Below are positions 24,963 through 33,552 of a stretch of 64,000 bases of DNA, in pieces. The notes beneath the pieces are model-generated. The model was given only the letters and a program-made list of their open reading frames with translations. It made no database searches and was not told the DNA's origin. This DNA comes from a bacterium (GTDB lineage: Bacteria; Bacillota; Clostridia; Lachnospirales; Lachnospiraceae): assembly GCA_023664305.1 (NCBI GenBank), contig JAMPFT010000016.1:1-64000 (forward strand). The letters are read 5' to 3'. The stretch's first letter is position 1. Each line of letters begins with the position of its first letter. Position numbers and translations under genes: made by a program.

Positions 24963-25683
24963 CTTCCCGCTCCTCCTCGCTCTTTCGCATTCCCCAAAGC
25001 GTCCCTCCGATTACGATCAATAAGATCAGAACACAGAAGACGTCCCGCAGATTGAACCCCGTCTCACTGCCAAAGGCCCATTGAAACATCACGATCACAA
25101 GCATGACGGCTGGCATATAGCCCCTCCGCCTGTGTCCTGCCGCCGCTTCCAGAGAAAAGGCCAAAAGCATCAACAGGTTGCGTATCCACTTGCCGGTCTC
25201 CGCCATGGGCAGGATATTATGAAGAAGCGGGATCCTGTAAAACGCCAGAAATACCGTCTGCCCCGTCACATATTCCGGTCCGGCCACGGCGGAAAAAAAT
25301 TTCTCCAGCCCGAAAATCATCCAAATCTGCACCGCAAAGAGCAGCAGGAAGCATAACAGGTTATAGAAAATCCGCAAAAACAGAATCTGCCGCCAGGTCA
25401 ACGGAAGCCTGAGGAGCGTATACCGACTCCTGCCGCCGTGTTCTCCCTGCGTCCAGAGGAGGATTCCAAAGACCGCACAAAAAGCCACATAAAACACATA
25501 CGCGCCTCCCGTCTCCATCCAGACGCCCTCAAAAACCGGAGGCGCGGACATATCTTTTATTCTGCCGTAGAAAAATCCTGCCTGAACCGCCGCCATAGCA
25601 GCCAGCACCGCCAGGATCTTATAGATACTGGTTCTTGCCAGCAGGGCCAGCATTCCCGCGGCCGCATGTCCCTCTTTCTTCAT
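24949..25683 (-). CDS. ABC transporter permease, ABC-2-like
   Basis: A 244-aa membrane protein with about six hydrophobic helices: LALLARTSIYKILAVLAAM, GAYVFYVAFCAVFGILLW, the coupling-type stretch SRYTLLRLPLTWRQILFLR, FLLLFAVQIWMIFGL, AVMLVIVMFQWAFG and VFCVLILLIVIGGTLWG. The TLLRLP-type loop is characteristic of permeases whose ATPase is YtrB-like. AAAGGAG lies seven bases before the ATG at 25683; the frame upstream to 25746 passes through repeat DNA. Substrate unknown; GntR-controlled relatives respond to cell-wall antibiotics. Confidence 0.82.
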   Translation of the reverse strand: MKKEGHAAAGMLALLARTSIYKILAVLAAMAAVQAGFFYGRIKDMSAPPVFEGVWMETGGAYVFYVAFCAVFGILLWTQGEHGGRSRYTLLRLPLTWRQILFLRIFYNLLCFLLLFAVQIWMIFGLEKFFSAVAGPEYVTGQTVFLAFYRIPLLHNILPMAETGKWIRNLLMLLAFSLEAAAGHRRRGYMPAVMLVIVMFQWAFGSETGFNLRDVFCVLILLIVIGGTLWGMRKSEEEREDGES

Positions 25684-25819
25684 TGCCATACTCCTTTCAC
25701 AGATTTTTCCGTTCCGATTCCGCTTTCTCTTTGACTCCGCTCTCACGGTTCTGACCGTCCCGATCCCGCTTTTTCTTCAGTTCAGCCTTCCCGGGTCTCT
25801 GACCTTTCCGTCCCGGCTC

Positions 25820-25887
25820 CTTCCGCCCGGCTTCCCGTTCCACCTTTGACACGCTTTCTTCCACCCGGCTTCCCGTTCCACCTCTGA
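25820..25887. repeat. 38-bp direct repeat upstream of the permease
   Basis: Two near-identical 30-base blocks beginning CTTCC(G/A)CCCGGCTTCCC at 25820 and 25858 in the 229-bp gap between the gntR stop and the permease start. Same purine/pyrimidine-biased style as the other arrays. No gene seen in this gap. Confidence 0.65.
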
Positions 25888-25912
25888 TGCAGGCTCTTTC
25901 GCCCCTGCCTTC

Positions 25913-26290
25913 CTACGCCTTCTCCCACAGCCCTGCCGCCAGCTCAAAAGCCTCTTCCCTGCCAATCCCCAGCTGCTTCATCGCTTTTGCCCAGTCTGCG
26001 GTACACTCCGCCGTCAGCTCTCCGCGGATCCTCTCTACCGTTCCTTCCCCCACGCAGACATAGCTCTTCGCGCCGGAACGGGAGACAATAATCCCCTCTT
26101 CCTCCAAAATATGATAAGCCTTCTGAACCGTATTCGGATTGACCCCCAGCAGGGCGGAAAGCGCCCTCCGCGAGGGCGCTTCCTCCCGGTCCTTTATAGT
26201 GCCGGAGGCGATCCCCCGTTTCACAAAACGGATAATCTGCCTGTAGATAGGGCCGTCCTCTTCCAAAACAAACGTCTCAAATGAAATCAT
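25913..26290 (-). CDS. GntR family regulator, YtrA type
   Basis: A 125-aa repressor: GntR winged helix at about 10-75 (IYRQIIRFVKRGIASGTI; RRALSALLGVNPNTVQKAYH as the recognition helix-turn-helix; IIVSRSGAKSYVCVG wing), then a short C-terminal dimer region (about 76-125) without a ligand domain, as in YtrA. Known relatives repress the ABC operon they head and are released by cell-envelope stress or specific ligands. It is the first gene behind the operator-promoter at 26.42-26.49 kb. Confidence 0.92.
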   Translation of the reverse strand: MISFETFVLEEDGPIYRQIIRFVKRGIASGTIKDREEAPSRRALSALLGVNPNTVQKAYHILEEEGIIVSRSGAKSYVCVGEGTVERIRGELTAECTADWAKAMKQLGIGREEAFELAAGLWEKA

Positions 26291-26418
26291 TTTTCCTCAC
26301 ATTTCCCAACCGACAAATTCCAAACCGCAAAAGCCAAAACCGACAAAGCCAAAACCGACAAAGCCAAAACCTTCCTGTCTCCGTGCAAAATGCACTTCCA
26401 ATGCAAATACTCTTTTCC

Positions 26419-26485
26419 AAAACCGTATTAGTCATATAATACGCTTCCTTAACCGCATTATATGACTAATACGGTTTTTCGTCAA
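26419..26485 (-). promoter_or_regulatory. gntR-ABC operon promoter with two palindromic operators
   Basis: Minus strand TTGACG (26480-26485), a 17-bp spacer and TATAAT (26457-26462). Two 20-bp dyads, CGTATTA-N6-TAATACG at 26424-26443 (perfect) and 26454-26473 (one mismatch), are 30 bp apart centre to centre. Together they form a perfect 22-bp inverted repeat, 26419-26440 against 26457-26478. One operator lies between -35 and -10, the other just after -10. Autorepression by the GntR protein follows as an inference. Confidence 0.85.
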
Positions 26486-26537
26486 GCAATAATCACAAAA
26501 TTTCTGCGTTCCGGAAAAGTTACCGTTTGCAGCCCGG

Positions 26538-26771
26538 CCGGTCAGGCGCCGGTTCCTCTGCGGACCGTAAAGGCACATCGGCGCTTAGCGAGGTTCTTTC
26601 GAGCTTAGCGTCCGTTATGTGCCGACCCGAGTGCAAACGTGTCCGCAGAGGAACCGACGCCGGCAGGATCGTAAAGGCACATCGGTGCCGAACGGGGCCT
26701 TTCGAGCTTAGCGTCCGTTATGTGCCGACCCGAGTGCAAACGCGTCCGCAGAGGAACCGACGCCTGACCGG
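26538..26771. repeat. 234-bp GC-rich palindromic element with internal duplication
   Basis: Ends are 28-bp inverted repeats with one mismatch (26538-26565 against 26744-26771). Inside, a block of roughly 95 bp is duplicated (about 26566-26661 and 26668-26764), each copy with GGCACATCGG, GAGCTTAGCGTCCG and ATGTGCCGACC segments that can pair (GGCACAT/ATGTGCC). No convincing coding frame. It looks like a MITE-like or REP-like palindromic repeat, or a large structured RNA. Confidence 0.75.
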
Positions 26772-26811
26772 AGACGATAAACAATCCCCTATTGCCATCC
26801 CCGCTTCTGTG

Positions 26812-26940
26812 CTATAATAGAATCCAAAAAACCGGATTCTATTATCCAAGGGCTATAATAGAATCCAAAAACCGGATTCTATTATCCAAGGGCTATAATA
26901 GAATCCAAAAACCGGATTCTATTATCCAGGGGCTATAATT
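26812..26940. repeat. three tandem 40-bp palindromic units before the Nim-like gene
   Basis: Units start at 26812, 26853 and 26893 and a partial fourth at 26933. Each begins CTATAATAGAATCC and contains GGATTCTATTAT, so stems can form within a unit (loop AAAAAC) or between units (loop CCAAGGGCT). Each unit also carries a TATAAT. The last TATAAT (26934) is 39 bases before the Nim-like start, so the array may supply promoters, operators or both. Confidence 0.82.
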
Positions 26941-26978
26941 TAGGCAGCCCGGCAATCGGGCGGCGGAGGTATCGATAC

Positions 26979-27443
26979 ATGTTAAGAGAAATGAGACGGA
27001 AAGACAGACAGTTGACAGAGCGTGAAGCTATGGAAATTTTACGCGGCGGAGAATTTGGCATTTTATCAACGGCAGGGCCCGATTACCCTTACGGCGTTCC
27101 GGTAAATTATGTTGTGATCGGTCGTGCCATTTATATTCACGGAAGCTGTGAAGCCGGGCAGAAAGCGGACAATATCAGTGCAAACTGCAATGTCTGCTTT
27201 ACCGTCGTCGGAAAAACCGAGGTTTTGGCTTCCAAATTTGCCGAAAGGTATGAAAGCGCAATTGTTCTGGGAAAAGCGCGGATCGCCGATGAAGAAACGA
27301 AGGAGAAGGCGCTGGAGGCCTTTTTAGACAAATACAGTTCCGAATACAAAGAGGCCGGCGTGAAATACCTTCACGCCGCAAAAGAAAAGGTTTCGGTCTA
27401 TTGTATCGACATAGAGCAGATCACCGGAAAGGCCCGGAGATAG
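26979..27443 (+). CDS. pyridoxamine 5'-phosphate oxidase-family flavoprotein, NimA-like
   Basis: A 154-aa cytoplasmic FMN-binding split-barrel protein: MLREMRRKDRQLTEREAMEI opening, FGILSTAGPDYPYGVPVNYV, IYIHGSCEAGQKADNISAN and VCFTVVGKTEVLASKFAERY are all typical of the Nim/PPOX group. Relatives include 5-nitroimidazole reductases, heme-binding proteins and general flavin reductases, so a resistance role cannot be claimed. GGCGGAGG is nine bases before the ATG. An unusual array of TATAAT-bearing palindromes lies just upstream. Confidence 0.87.
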   Translation: MLREMRRKDRQLTEREAMEILRGGEFGILSTAGPDYPYGVPVNYVVIGRAIYIHGSCEAGQKADNISANCNVCFTVVGKTEVLASKFAERYESAIVLGKARIADEETKEKALEAFLDKYSSEYKEAGVKYLHAAKEKVSVYCIDIEQITGKARR

Positions 27444-27492
27444 CGCTGCCTTAAAGCGGACAGGCGCTGCCAAAATACGCGTCAGTCAAAAA

Positions 27493-29589
27493 TCATCCGA
27501 CACCGTCAAGCGTATTTTCCAGGTTTCTTTTCATCACATAGACCGTCGCCCCGTAGTAGCAGGCAAGGATCGACAGAACGAGCAGTCCGGGAATCAATAC
27601 CCCGAACCGGAAGCCAACGCTGCTCATATAGGTAAACACTTTATGTCCGTACCGCACGACGAAGGAACCGATCACGGCCAGCGCCACAAGAAACGCGACG
27701 ACGCAGGGCATGAAAAAATAGCATAAGCCCTGCCTGCCCATCAGCCTTACGATCTCCTCCCGGTCTGTTCCGAGCTGATACAGGGTTCTGTATTGGCTCT
27801 TTCGGTCGATCGAATCTGCCGTAAGGTGCAGTGCCAGGACGGTCATGCAGATGAGGAAGAAAATGATGCCGGTATAAATGCCAAGCAGCCGGACACTGAC
27901 TGCGGTCAGCGTCACATCATTACTCTCCTGCACGCGGAAACGAATCGGATCGAGGAAGCTGTTGTAATGCCGGTCCGACTGATATTTTGCTTCGTATCGG
28001 TCAAACAGATAAGGATAGCGGTCCCGGAAGGACGCGGCAATTTCCTCCCGAACGGTATCGCAGAGGTGATAGGGAACCGCATTTTCCGTGTTGGCGTAGT
28101 AACAGGTGCGGGCAAGGTGCAGCCTGTCGCAGACGGAGTCCGGAAACACAAGGACAGATTCGTCATAATGAAACAGATAGGTTCCCAGCGGATCGTTGTA
28201 AATCTTCGGTTCCGCCAGATGAAGAACCGTTCCGTCGTCCAGTCCGATCGCCCGGCTGCCGATACCGGCCGCAATGCTTTCCAAATCCATCTCGTAGCTT
28301 AAGTGCATGAAAAATTCATTCTCCGCCGGCAAAACCGGCTCCATCCCCGCCATTTTACGCATCTTATTGTAGTCTGAGATACGCATGGAAAGCCTCGGCA
28401 GATCGCGCCAGTATTCTCTGGTATCAACCGTGTTAAAGTCACTCTCCCACACAAAATAGCTGCGCTGGGACACTTCCTCCGACACAGCGACGCCGTGCTC
28501 CCGCAGAATATCCCCCACAAAGGAAAAGTCAATTTCCGGAATATCCTCCATCTTGTCAATATACATATAAGTGTTATAGATCATCACGTCATAGGGCATC
28601 CTGTAGTCCAGATAGCCCGTGGTGATCTCCGCCAGCATAGGCAGGATGACGAACGCCACGAGAGAAACCGTGACGGCCAGAGTCGAGACGGAAAGTATCC
28701 TTGCGGTAGAGGATATTTTCTGAAAAAGATTGCCGAGCAGAACGGAGTTGAGCCCTCGGTTCTTCCACTTTTTCCGGCGCCGGATTACCGTTATCACAAA
28801 CAGGACCGCGTCATACAGCGCAAATATTCCGACAATAGCGGCGGCGATGGCAGCCGCCTGATAGCGGTTGCTGATTTCCTCCGGAATGTCCCCCGCATAG
28901 ACGCCGTTTATATTGCCAAAGCGGCAGAGCTCCGTGCCGACGATACCAAAACATACAACGGCAATCAGAAAGGAAATCACATAGCGCCGCTTCTTCGTGT
29001 TCTGTCCTTCGCCCGCCCTCTTTTCGTTCAGCAGATCCAGGAGCTTTATCCTGCAAAGGCGGCGGCTGTTCCAGGCTCCCACGAGCAGAAAGGCGGCGCA
29101 AAAAAACAGCAGCGTAAACAGTATCGTGTCCGGGTAAAATCCCAGCCGAAATACAGCGGTCCGCGTGACCGTCCGCATGACAAAGGCAGTCATAACGCCG
29201 GACAGAAGCGTTCCAAAAATACAGCCCGTAAACACGGCCGCCATTCCAAAGGTAAAGGTTTCTCCGAAAAACTGCTTTGCCACCGTCCGCTGTTCCATGC
29301 CGAGGATCCGGTAAATTGAAAATTCCCGGCTGCGCTGTTTCAGCATATAGTTATTGATATACCGGATCAACGCGGCAAAAATAACGGAGACTGCCAGCAC
29401 CGCATATCGGATTGTATTTTGGAACAGAGCCAGCGAATAGTTTCCGTCGCCGCCTAAAATGTCATTGTAACGGCTTGTCAGGGACAGGAAGGCAAAAAAC
29501 AAGGTACTGCTGATGACCAGGGTGAAGAAATAAAGCATATAATCCTGCAGCGCTTTCTTCAGATTGCTTCCAAACAGCTTAGCATACAT
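27493..29589 (-). CDS. BceB-type ABC transporter permease (FtsX fold, large extracellular domain)
   Basis: A 698-aa permease with the ten-helix BceB plan: one N-terminal helix (about 16-35), three FtsX-type helices (about 55-170), a pair at about 205-270 and one at 300-325. A sensory extracellular domain of about 220 residues follows (about 335-545), then the last three helices (about 550-690). The DNILGGDGNYSL and QRTVAKQFFGETF stretches are typical. Known: BceAB systems remove or shield peptide antibiotics such as bacitracin from lipid II-cycle targets and signal their own flux to BceS. It overlaps the ATPase gene by 11 bases. Confidence 0.93.
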   Translation of the reverse strand: MYAKLFGSNLKKALQDYMLYFFTLVISSTLFFAFLSLTSRYNDILGGDGNYSLALFQNTIRYAVLAVSVIFAALIRYINNYMLKQRSREFSIYRILGMEQRTVAKQFFGETFTFGMAAVFTGCIFGTLLSGVMTAFVMRTVTRTAVFRLGFYPDTILFTLLFFCAAFLLVGAWNSRRLCRIKLLDLLNEKRAGEGQNTKKRRYVISFLIAVVCFGIVGTELCRFGNINGVYAGDIPEEISNRYQAAAIAAAIVGIFALYDAVLFVITVIRRRKKWKNRGLNSVLLGNLFQKISSTARILSVSTLAVTVSLVAFVILPMLAEITTGYLDYRMPYDVMIYNTYMYIDKMEDIPEIDFSFVGDILREHGVAVSEEVSQRSYFVWESDFNTVDTREYWRDLPRLSMRISDYNKMRKMAGMEPVLPAENEFFMHLSYEMDLESIAAGIGSRAIGLDDGTVLHLAEPKIYNDPLGTYLFHYDESVLVFPDSVCDRLHLARTCYYANTENAVPYHLCDTVREEIAASFRDRYPYLFDRYEAKYQSDRHYNSFLDPIRFRVQESNDVTLTAVSVRLLGIYTGIIFFLICMTVLALHLTADSIDRKSQYRTLYQLGTDREEIVRLMGRQGLCYFFMPCVVAFLVALAVIGSFVVRYGHKVFTYMSSVGFRFGVLIPGLLVLSILACYYGATVYVMKRNLENTLDGVG

Positions 29590-30364
29590 CGCTTTGCCCT
29601 CCTCCCATCACGGTGAGGACGTCCAGTATCTTTTCAAAAAATTCCCGGCGGGAATCCCGGCCCTTTCGGATTTCCGTAAAGATCATCCCGTCCCGCAGGA
29701 ACAGAATACGGCCTGCATAGCTGGCGGAAAAGGCGTCGTGCGTCACCATCAGGATCGTAGCCTGCAGCTGCTCGTTGATGCTCTGCATGGTGCCAAGCAG
29801 CATCCGGGAGGAATGACTGTCCAGCGCCCCCGTGGGTTCGTCGGCCAAAATCAGCCTGGGCCGGTTGACAATCGCCCGGGCGCAGGCACAGCGCTGCTTT
29901 TGCCCGCCGGACACCTGATAGGGATACTTGTCCAAAATATCCGAGATATTAAGCGCTGCAGCCGTCTCCCGTACCTTCCCTTCGATCTGCTCCTCCGGCA
30001 CGCTGTTGATCGTCAGGGCCAGGGCAATATTTTCGGAAACGGTCAACGTATCCAGCAGATTAAAATCCTGAAAGATAAAGCCGAGATTCTCCCGGCGGAA
30101 CCTCGCCAGCTCCTTCTCCGCAGAATACCTTCCCTCCGCCATTTCCGTTATGTCCTTCCCGTCCAGCCAGATATGTCCCGCGCTGACGGTATCTACCGTA
30201 GAGATACAGTTTAAAAGCGTGGTCTTGCCGGAGCCGGATGCCCCCATGATGCCGACGAACTCACCCTCGCCGACGGAAAAGCTGATATCGCAGATGGCTT
30301 TCGTCAGGTTCCCGCGGTTTCCGTAGAATTTCTGAATATGCTCCAGCTTTAAGATTTCGTTCAT
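29579..30364 (-). CDS. BceA-type ABC transporter ATP-binding protein
   Basis: A 261-aa MacB/BceA-group ATPase: Walker [18 protein letters not shown]-loop in [13 protein letters not shown], signature [15 protein letters not shown], Walker [13 protein letters not shown] and H-loop [11 protein letters not shown]. Residues such as [20 protein letters not shown] are typical of the peptide-resistance group. Pairs with the downstream permease, which it overlaps. A BceR-like operator lies about 120 bp upstream, inside the end of the kinase gene. Confidence 0.95.
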   Translation of the reverse strand: MNEILKLEHIQKFYGNRGNLTKAICDISFSVGEGEFVGIMGASGSGKTTLLNCISTVDTVSAGHIWLDGKDITEMAEGRYSAEKELARFRRENLGFIFQDFNLLDTLTVSENIALALTINSVPEEQIEGKVRETAAALNISDILDKYPYQVSGGQKQRCACARAIVNRPRLILADEPTGALDSHSSRMLLGTMQSINEQLQATILMVTHDAFSASYAGRILFLRDGMIFTEIRKGRDSRREFFEKILDVLTVMGGGQSDVC

Positions 30365-30472
30365 ACCGCTTACATCTCCCTTCCGGACAAAACGTCGAGG
30401 CTCCTTGCGCCTGCCGTATTGTCGTCTTTTTTAATTGTAAGCGAAAAACCTCCCTGAATGTATCAGGTTTTC

Positions 30473-31507
30473 TTACGAAGTTCTTACAGAATTGTAAGAA
30501 GGCGGACGGATAAAATCATTGACAGGAAAGGAAAGCCGAACCGTCGTACCGCTGTCGGAGGAATCCGCGGAAAGTCCGATCTCCAGCCTGTCGCAAAGCC
30601 GCCTGCACAGGTACAGACCGAGACCGGTGGCGCCTTTCGCGGCGTTCCGCCCATTGCTGCCGGTAAAGCCCTTTTCAAAAATACGGGGAAGATCGCCGGG
30701 GGCAATGCCGATCCCGTTGTCCTCCACGCATAAGACCGTCTGATTTTCCTGACGCGCCGTATAAAATTTCAGAACCGGCTGCTTTGTCCGGTATTTGACG
30801 GAATTGACGATCAACTGATTGAGAATAAAGCATACCCACTTTTCATCCGAATAAACGGTATCGTCCGTTTCCTGCAGATCGATGTAAAAACCGTTTTGCA
30901 AAAGCAGATACTTGTTCTCCGCGATGGCCTGATGAACGGCGTCAAACAGCCGGATTTCCCGCACGGAATAGTCTTTTTCCGTGTGCTCGCTCCGGGCCAG
31001 GTAAAGAGTCTGCTCCGTAAAGCGATTTATCTTTTCAAGCTCTGTCAACAGCTCTTTGGTAAAATCAACGCGGTGATTTTCACAGATAAGCTTCATAGCG
31101 GTAACAGGCGTCTTGATTTCATGCACCCATTGCTCGATCTGATCTTTATATTCCCGGCGCTCCCGCCTGACCGCGCCGACCTGTTCCAGCATGGATTTCC
31201 CGGCCATTTTCAAAACCTGATAATACGCCTGATCCTCGGCCCGCTCCGGTTTTTCCATGACCTCGGCTATCAGGAAACGTTCCTCCAGACGCCCGGTCAA
31301 AGCCAGCAACTCGTCCAACTGTAATTTTCGGGTACGGTAGGATCTCCAAAGATACGCCGCCAAAATCAGAATCCAGGCCGCCAGGATAAGCAGGATGCAG
31401 CCGGGGCCGTTCCCGTTTGCAAGCAGGAATACCGCCAGCGCCGTCATGCATAAGAAGTGAAGAAAGAGAAGCGGAAGCCGCTGCTTCCAATAGATTTTTC
31501 CGTTCAT
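30473..31507 (-). CDS. BceS-type intramembrane-sensing histidine kinase
   Basis: A 344-aa kinase with two N-terminal membrane helices (about 10-29 and 35-55) separated by only a few residues, so it has no extracellular sensor: the hallmark of the BceS group, which reads the transporter. The phosphorylation site is His129 in QWVHEIKTPVTA. ATP-binding boxes are NQLIVNSVKYR, CVEDNGIGIAPGDLPRIFEKG and GATGLGLYLCRRLC. Its start overlaps the regulator stop by four bases (ATGA). Confidence 0.94.
   Translation of the reverse strand: MNGKIYWKQRLPLLFLHFLCMTALAVFLLANGNGPGCILLILAAWILILAAYLWRSYRTRKLQLDELLALTGRLEERFLIAEVMEKPERAEDQAYYQVLKMAGKSMLEQVGAVRRERREYKDQIEQWVHEIKTPVTAMKLICENHRVDFTKELLTELEKINRFTEQTLYLARSEHTEKDYSVREIRLFDAVHQAIAENKYLLLQNGFYIDLQETDDTVYSDEKWVCFILNQLIVNSVKYRTKQPVLKFYTARQENQTVLCVEDNGIGIAPGDLPRIFEKGFTGSNGRNAAKGATGLGLYLCRRLCDRLEIGLSADSSDSGTTVRLSFPVNDFIRPPSYNSVRTS
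30483..30498. promoter_or_regulatory. BceR-like operator upstream of bceA
   Basis: Perfect dyad CTTACA-N4-TGTAAG, matching the Bacillus BceR box TNACA-N4-TGTAA. It lies within the last codons of the kinase gene and about 120 bp before the bceA start. Downstream (30448-30472) a small CCTGA/TCAGG hairpin with T-run may end the kinase transcript, so bceAB would be separately induced. Confidence 0.7.
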
Positions 31508-32205
31508 ATCATATACCCTTGCCGATGCTTTGTCTTAATAAAATCCGTCAGGCCGAGGGAAGCCAGCTTTTCGCGGATGCGGCTGACATTGACGCTTAAG
31601 GCATTGTCATCCACATAGACCTGATTGTCCCAAAGATACTCCACGATATCGGCGCGTGTACAGATCTTTCCGGCATGTGAAAAGAGATAATACAGGATTT
31701 TCAGCTCATTTTTTGTCAGATCGGCCTGCTGCCCCGCATACTCAATTTTGCCGCTGTCTGTGTGCAGAACCGCTCCCTGACAGGACAGACCGGGCTGCTC
31801 CGCCGTCGGATACGCTCGCTTCAGAAGAAACGCTATCTTCGCCAAAAGGATTGCCATATTATAAGGTTTTGTGATAAAAGCGTCGCCGCCCGCCATGATA
31901 CTGTTGAGCTCGTCCATATCCGTGCTGCAGCTTGTCACAAAGATAATCGGCACGCCGGAAAACCCGCGTATCTGAGAACAGAGAGAATAACCGCTCGTCT
32001 GCGGCAGCTTGATATCCAACAGGATCAAGTGCGGCTGCACGGATTGCACGGTACGGATTACCGCGGAAAAATCCGCGACAGCCGACGCTTCATAGCCGTT
32101 GCCCTTCAGAAGCGTTATCAGCTCCGCCCGTATCACAGGATCATCCTCAACAATCAGAATCTTTTGCCTTGCGGCGCCCGGAATTTCTGTTTTAGCGTTC
32201 ATCAT
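31504..32205 (-). CDS. BceR-type response regulator (OmpR family)
   Basis: A 233-aa regulator: receiver with VEDDP, phosphorylated Asp in LILLDIKLPQTSGY, FVTSCSTDMDEL and FITKPYNMAIL. The winged helix at about 140-230 has DLTKNELKILYYLF and NALSVNVSRIREKLASLG. It is expected to bind the CTTACA-N4-TGTAAG dyad upstream of bceA. Two adjacent ATGs (32205 and 32202) both fit the GGGGAGG site. Confidence 0.94.
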   Translation of the reverse strand: MMNAKTEIPGAARQKILIVEDDPVIRAELITLLKGNGYEASAVADFSAVIRTVQSVQPHLILLDIKLPQTSGYSLCSQIRGFSGVPIIFVTSCSTDMDELNSIMAGGDAFITKPYNMAILLAKIAFLLKRAYPTAEQPGLSCQGAVLHTDSGKIEYAGQQADLTKNELKILYYLFSHAGKICTRADIVEYLWDNQVYVDDNALSVNVSRIREKLASLGLTDFIKTKHRQGYMI

Positions 32206-32326
32206 GCCTCCCCATGCCGTATAACGGCAGCTTTTTTACGGCCTGATGCAATTATAGCATATTTTCTGAGGAATACACAATTCCGGAAAGGAAGAAAATC
32301 CAGCCGGGAAACAAAACACCTTTCAC

Positions 32327-32355
32327 TTGACACCGTGCATTTTTCGCCGTACACT
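32327..32355 (+). promoter_or_regulatory. sigma-A-type promoter of the GNAT gene
   Basis: Perfect TTGACA (32327-32332), a 17-bp spacer and TACACT (32350-32355), 21 bases before the GNAT ATG. Confidence 0.75.
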
Positions 32356-32376
32356 TTCCTACAGGAGCTTTCAACC

Positions 32377-32838
32377 ATGGAGATAAAACAGATTTTTGAC
32401 AACCGCGAAAAAGAAAGCATAGCGCGACTTATCCTTGAGGCGCTTCCGGAGTGGTTCGGCATCCCGGAAGCCACCGGGGAATATATCCGGGACAGCGCGG
32501 ACAAGCTGTTTTTCTGCGCCTGTGACGGGCCGGAGCCCGTCGGTTTCCTTTACCTGAAGCAGACCGGGAAGGATACGGCGGAGCTCGCGGTAATGGGCGT
32601 TTTGAAGCCGTATCACAGACACAGTATCGGAAAAGCCCTGTTCCGCGAGGCAAAAGCGGCTGCAATCAGCGCCGGATACTCTTTTCTCCAGGTGAAAACC
32701 GTTCAGATGGGCCGGTATGATATCTACGACAAGACCAATTTATTTTATCTTTCCCTGGGCTTTCAGGAATTTGAGGTCTTCCCCACCCTGTGGGACGAAT
32801 ATAACCCCTGCCAGATTTATGTGATGGCGCTGCGATAG
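32377..32838 (+). CDS. GNAT family N-acetyltransferase
   Basis: A 153-aa acetyltransferase. Core motifs: VGFLYLKQTGKDTAELAVMG (strands 3-4), LKPYHRHSIGKALFREAKAA (acetyl-CoA loop, HRHSIG variant of RxxGxG/A) and FYLSLGFQEFEVFPTLWDEY. The last stretch, with NPCQIYVM, is typical of a small-molecule/antibiotic-acetyltransferase-like group common in Clostridia. AGGAG is nine bases before this ATG and a promoter lies just ahead, so the much longer open frame upstream is not used. Substrate unknown. Confidence 0.87.
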   Translation: MEIKQIFDNREKESIARLILEALPEWFGIPEATGEYIRDSADKLFFCACDGPEPVGFLYLKQTGKDTAELAVMGVLKPYHRHSIGKALFREAKAAAISAGYSFLQVKTVQMGRYDIYDKTNLFYLSLGFQEFEVFPTLWDEYNPCQIYVMALR

Positions 32839-33138
32839 GGGCTGGGGTTCCAGCCAGCCTCGTCATGCTTGTTAAATTTTATTTTTCTCTTCGAGTGACA
32901 ACAAGGTTCATATATCCGCTATTTCGAGGGTTTTCCTGGGTAGGCCTTGGGTAAATCCCTGTTTTCTTGTTGAAAATGATTGCTTTATTCCAACAATTAC
33001 AACAAGCCCAGCAAAATTTTTTTAAAGTATTTTTGGAGAAACTTCAAAAAAAATATAAAATCGCCTCTTCCACCGTTAAGGTGCATAATATCCCATGCGA
33101 AGACAACAATTATAAATCTCATTCCTCCAAAACCCTTA
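32839..33138. other. AT-rich non-coding stretch
   Basis: No gene, tRNA or promoter that I can support. A GGCTGG/CCAGCC hairpin lies right after the GNAT stop (32842-32857) without a T-run. The rest is A/T-rich with short frames in several phases. Confidence 0.5.
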
Positions 33139-33483
33139 TTACTTCCCAATACCCTTTCCGTGGCGAACCAGCAGACCGTAATCTTTCAGCTTTCTCATAT
33201 TAGATTCTACATTTCTGTCTAAAATACCTATCACTCCCGCTATTTCTTTTGCTGAAAGGCGTGAATTATGCGATAATAATTTGAGTATCTGCTTCTGAGA
33301 TTTGCTCAAGCTAAGAGAACTGCAACCCCGACGCTTCTCTGACGCTTCTCCGATGTTTTCTCCGATGCTTTCTCCGATGCTTTCTCCGATATCATCCGGA
33401 TGTTTCGCCGAAATATCCTTTCGGAAAAGATTTACCCGAAAGATATCATCAAACTTTTGCTTCGCAATTATGATAGGGGACAT
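33139..33483 (-). pseudogene. C-terminal helix-turn-helix fragment of an AlbA_2/ATP-binding-type protein
   Basis: About 114 residues that match the end of the AlbA_2 (Schlafen-like) putative transcriptional regulators. These are a strand segment (FDDIFRVNLFRKD), then the IGE-rich linker typical of these proteins (IGESIGESIGENIGEASE), then a winged helix (SKSQKQILKLLSHNSRLSAK, IAGVIGILDRNVESNMRKLK). The 270-350-residue N-terminal nuclease-like/AlbA domain is missing. GCAGGAAG precedes an ATG at 33483, so a short DNA-binding protein could still be made. The repeats in the linker are also repeats in the DNA (CGATGCTTTCTC units). The cause of truncation is not visible. Confidence 0.68.
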
Positions 33484-33552
33484 TCGGCCGCTTCCTGCCC
33501 TGAATAAAGTTATTATATCATACCGCACCGCCCCCGCGCCACTTTTTTATAC

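Noticed and set aside
26812-26940. Short regularly spaced repeats as a CRISPR array
   Set aside because: Units are contiguous 40-bp palindromes with no unique spacers and no cas genes in the window.
31762-32376. Long N-terminal extension of the GNAT protein
   Set aside because: The extension overlaps the response regulator on the other strand; a promoter and AGGAG point to the ATG at 32377.
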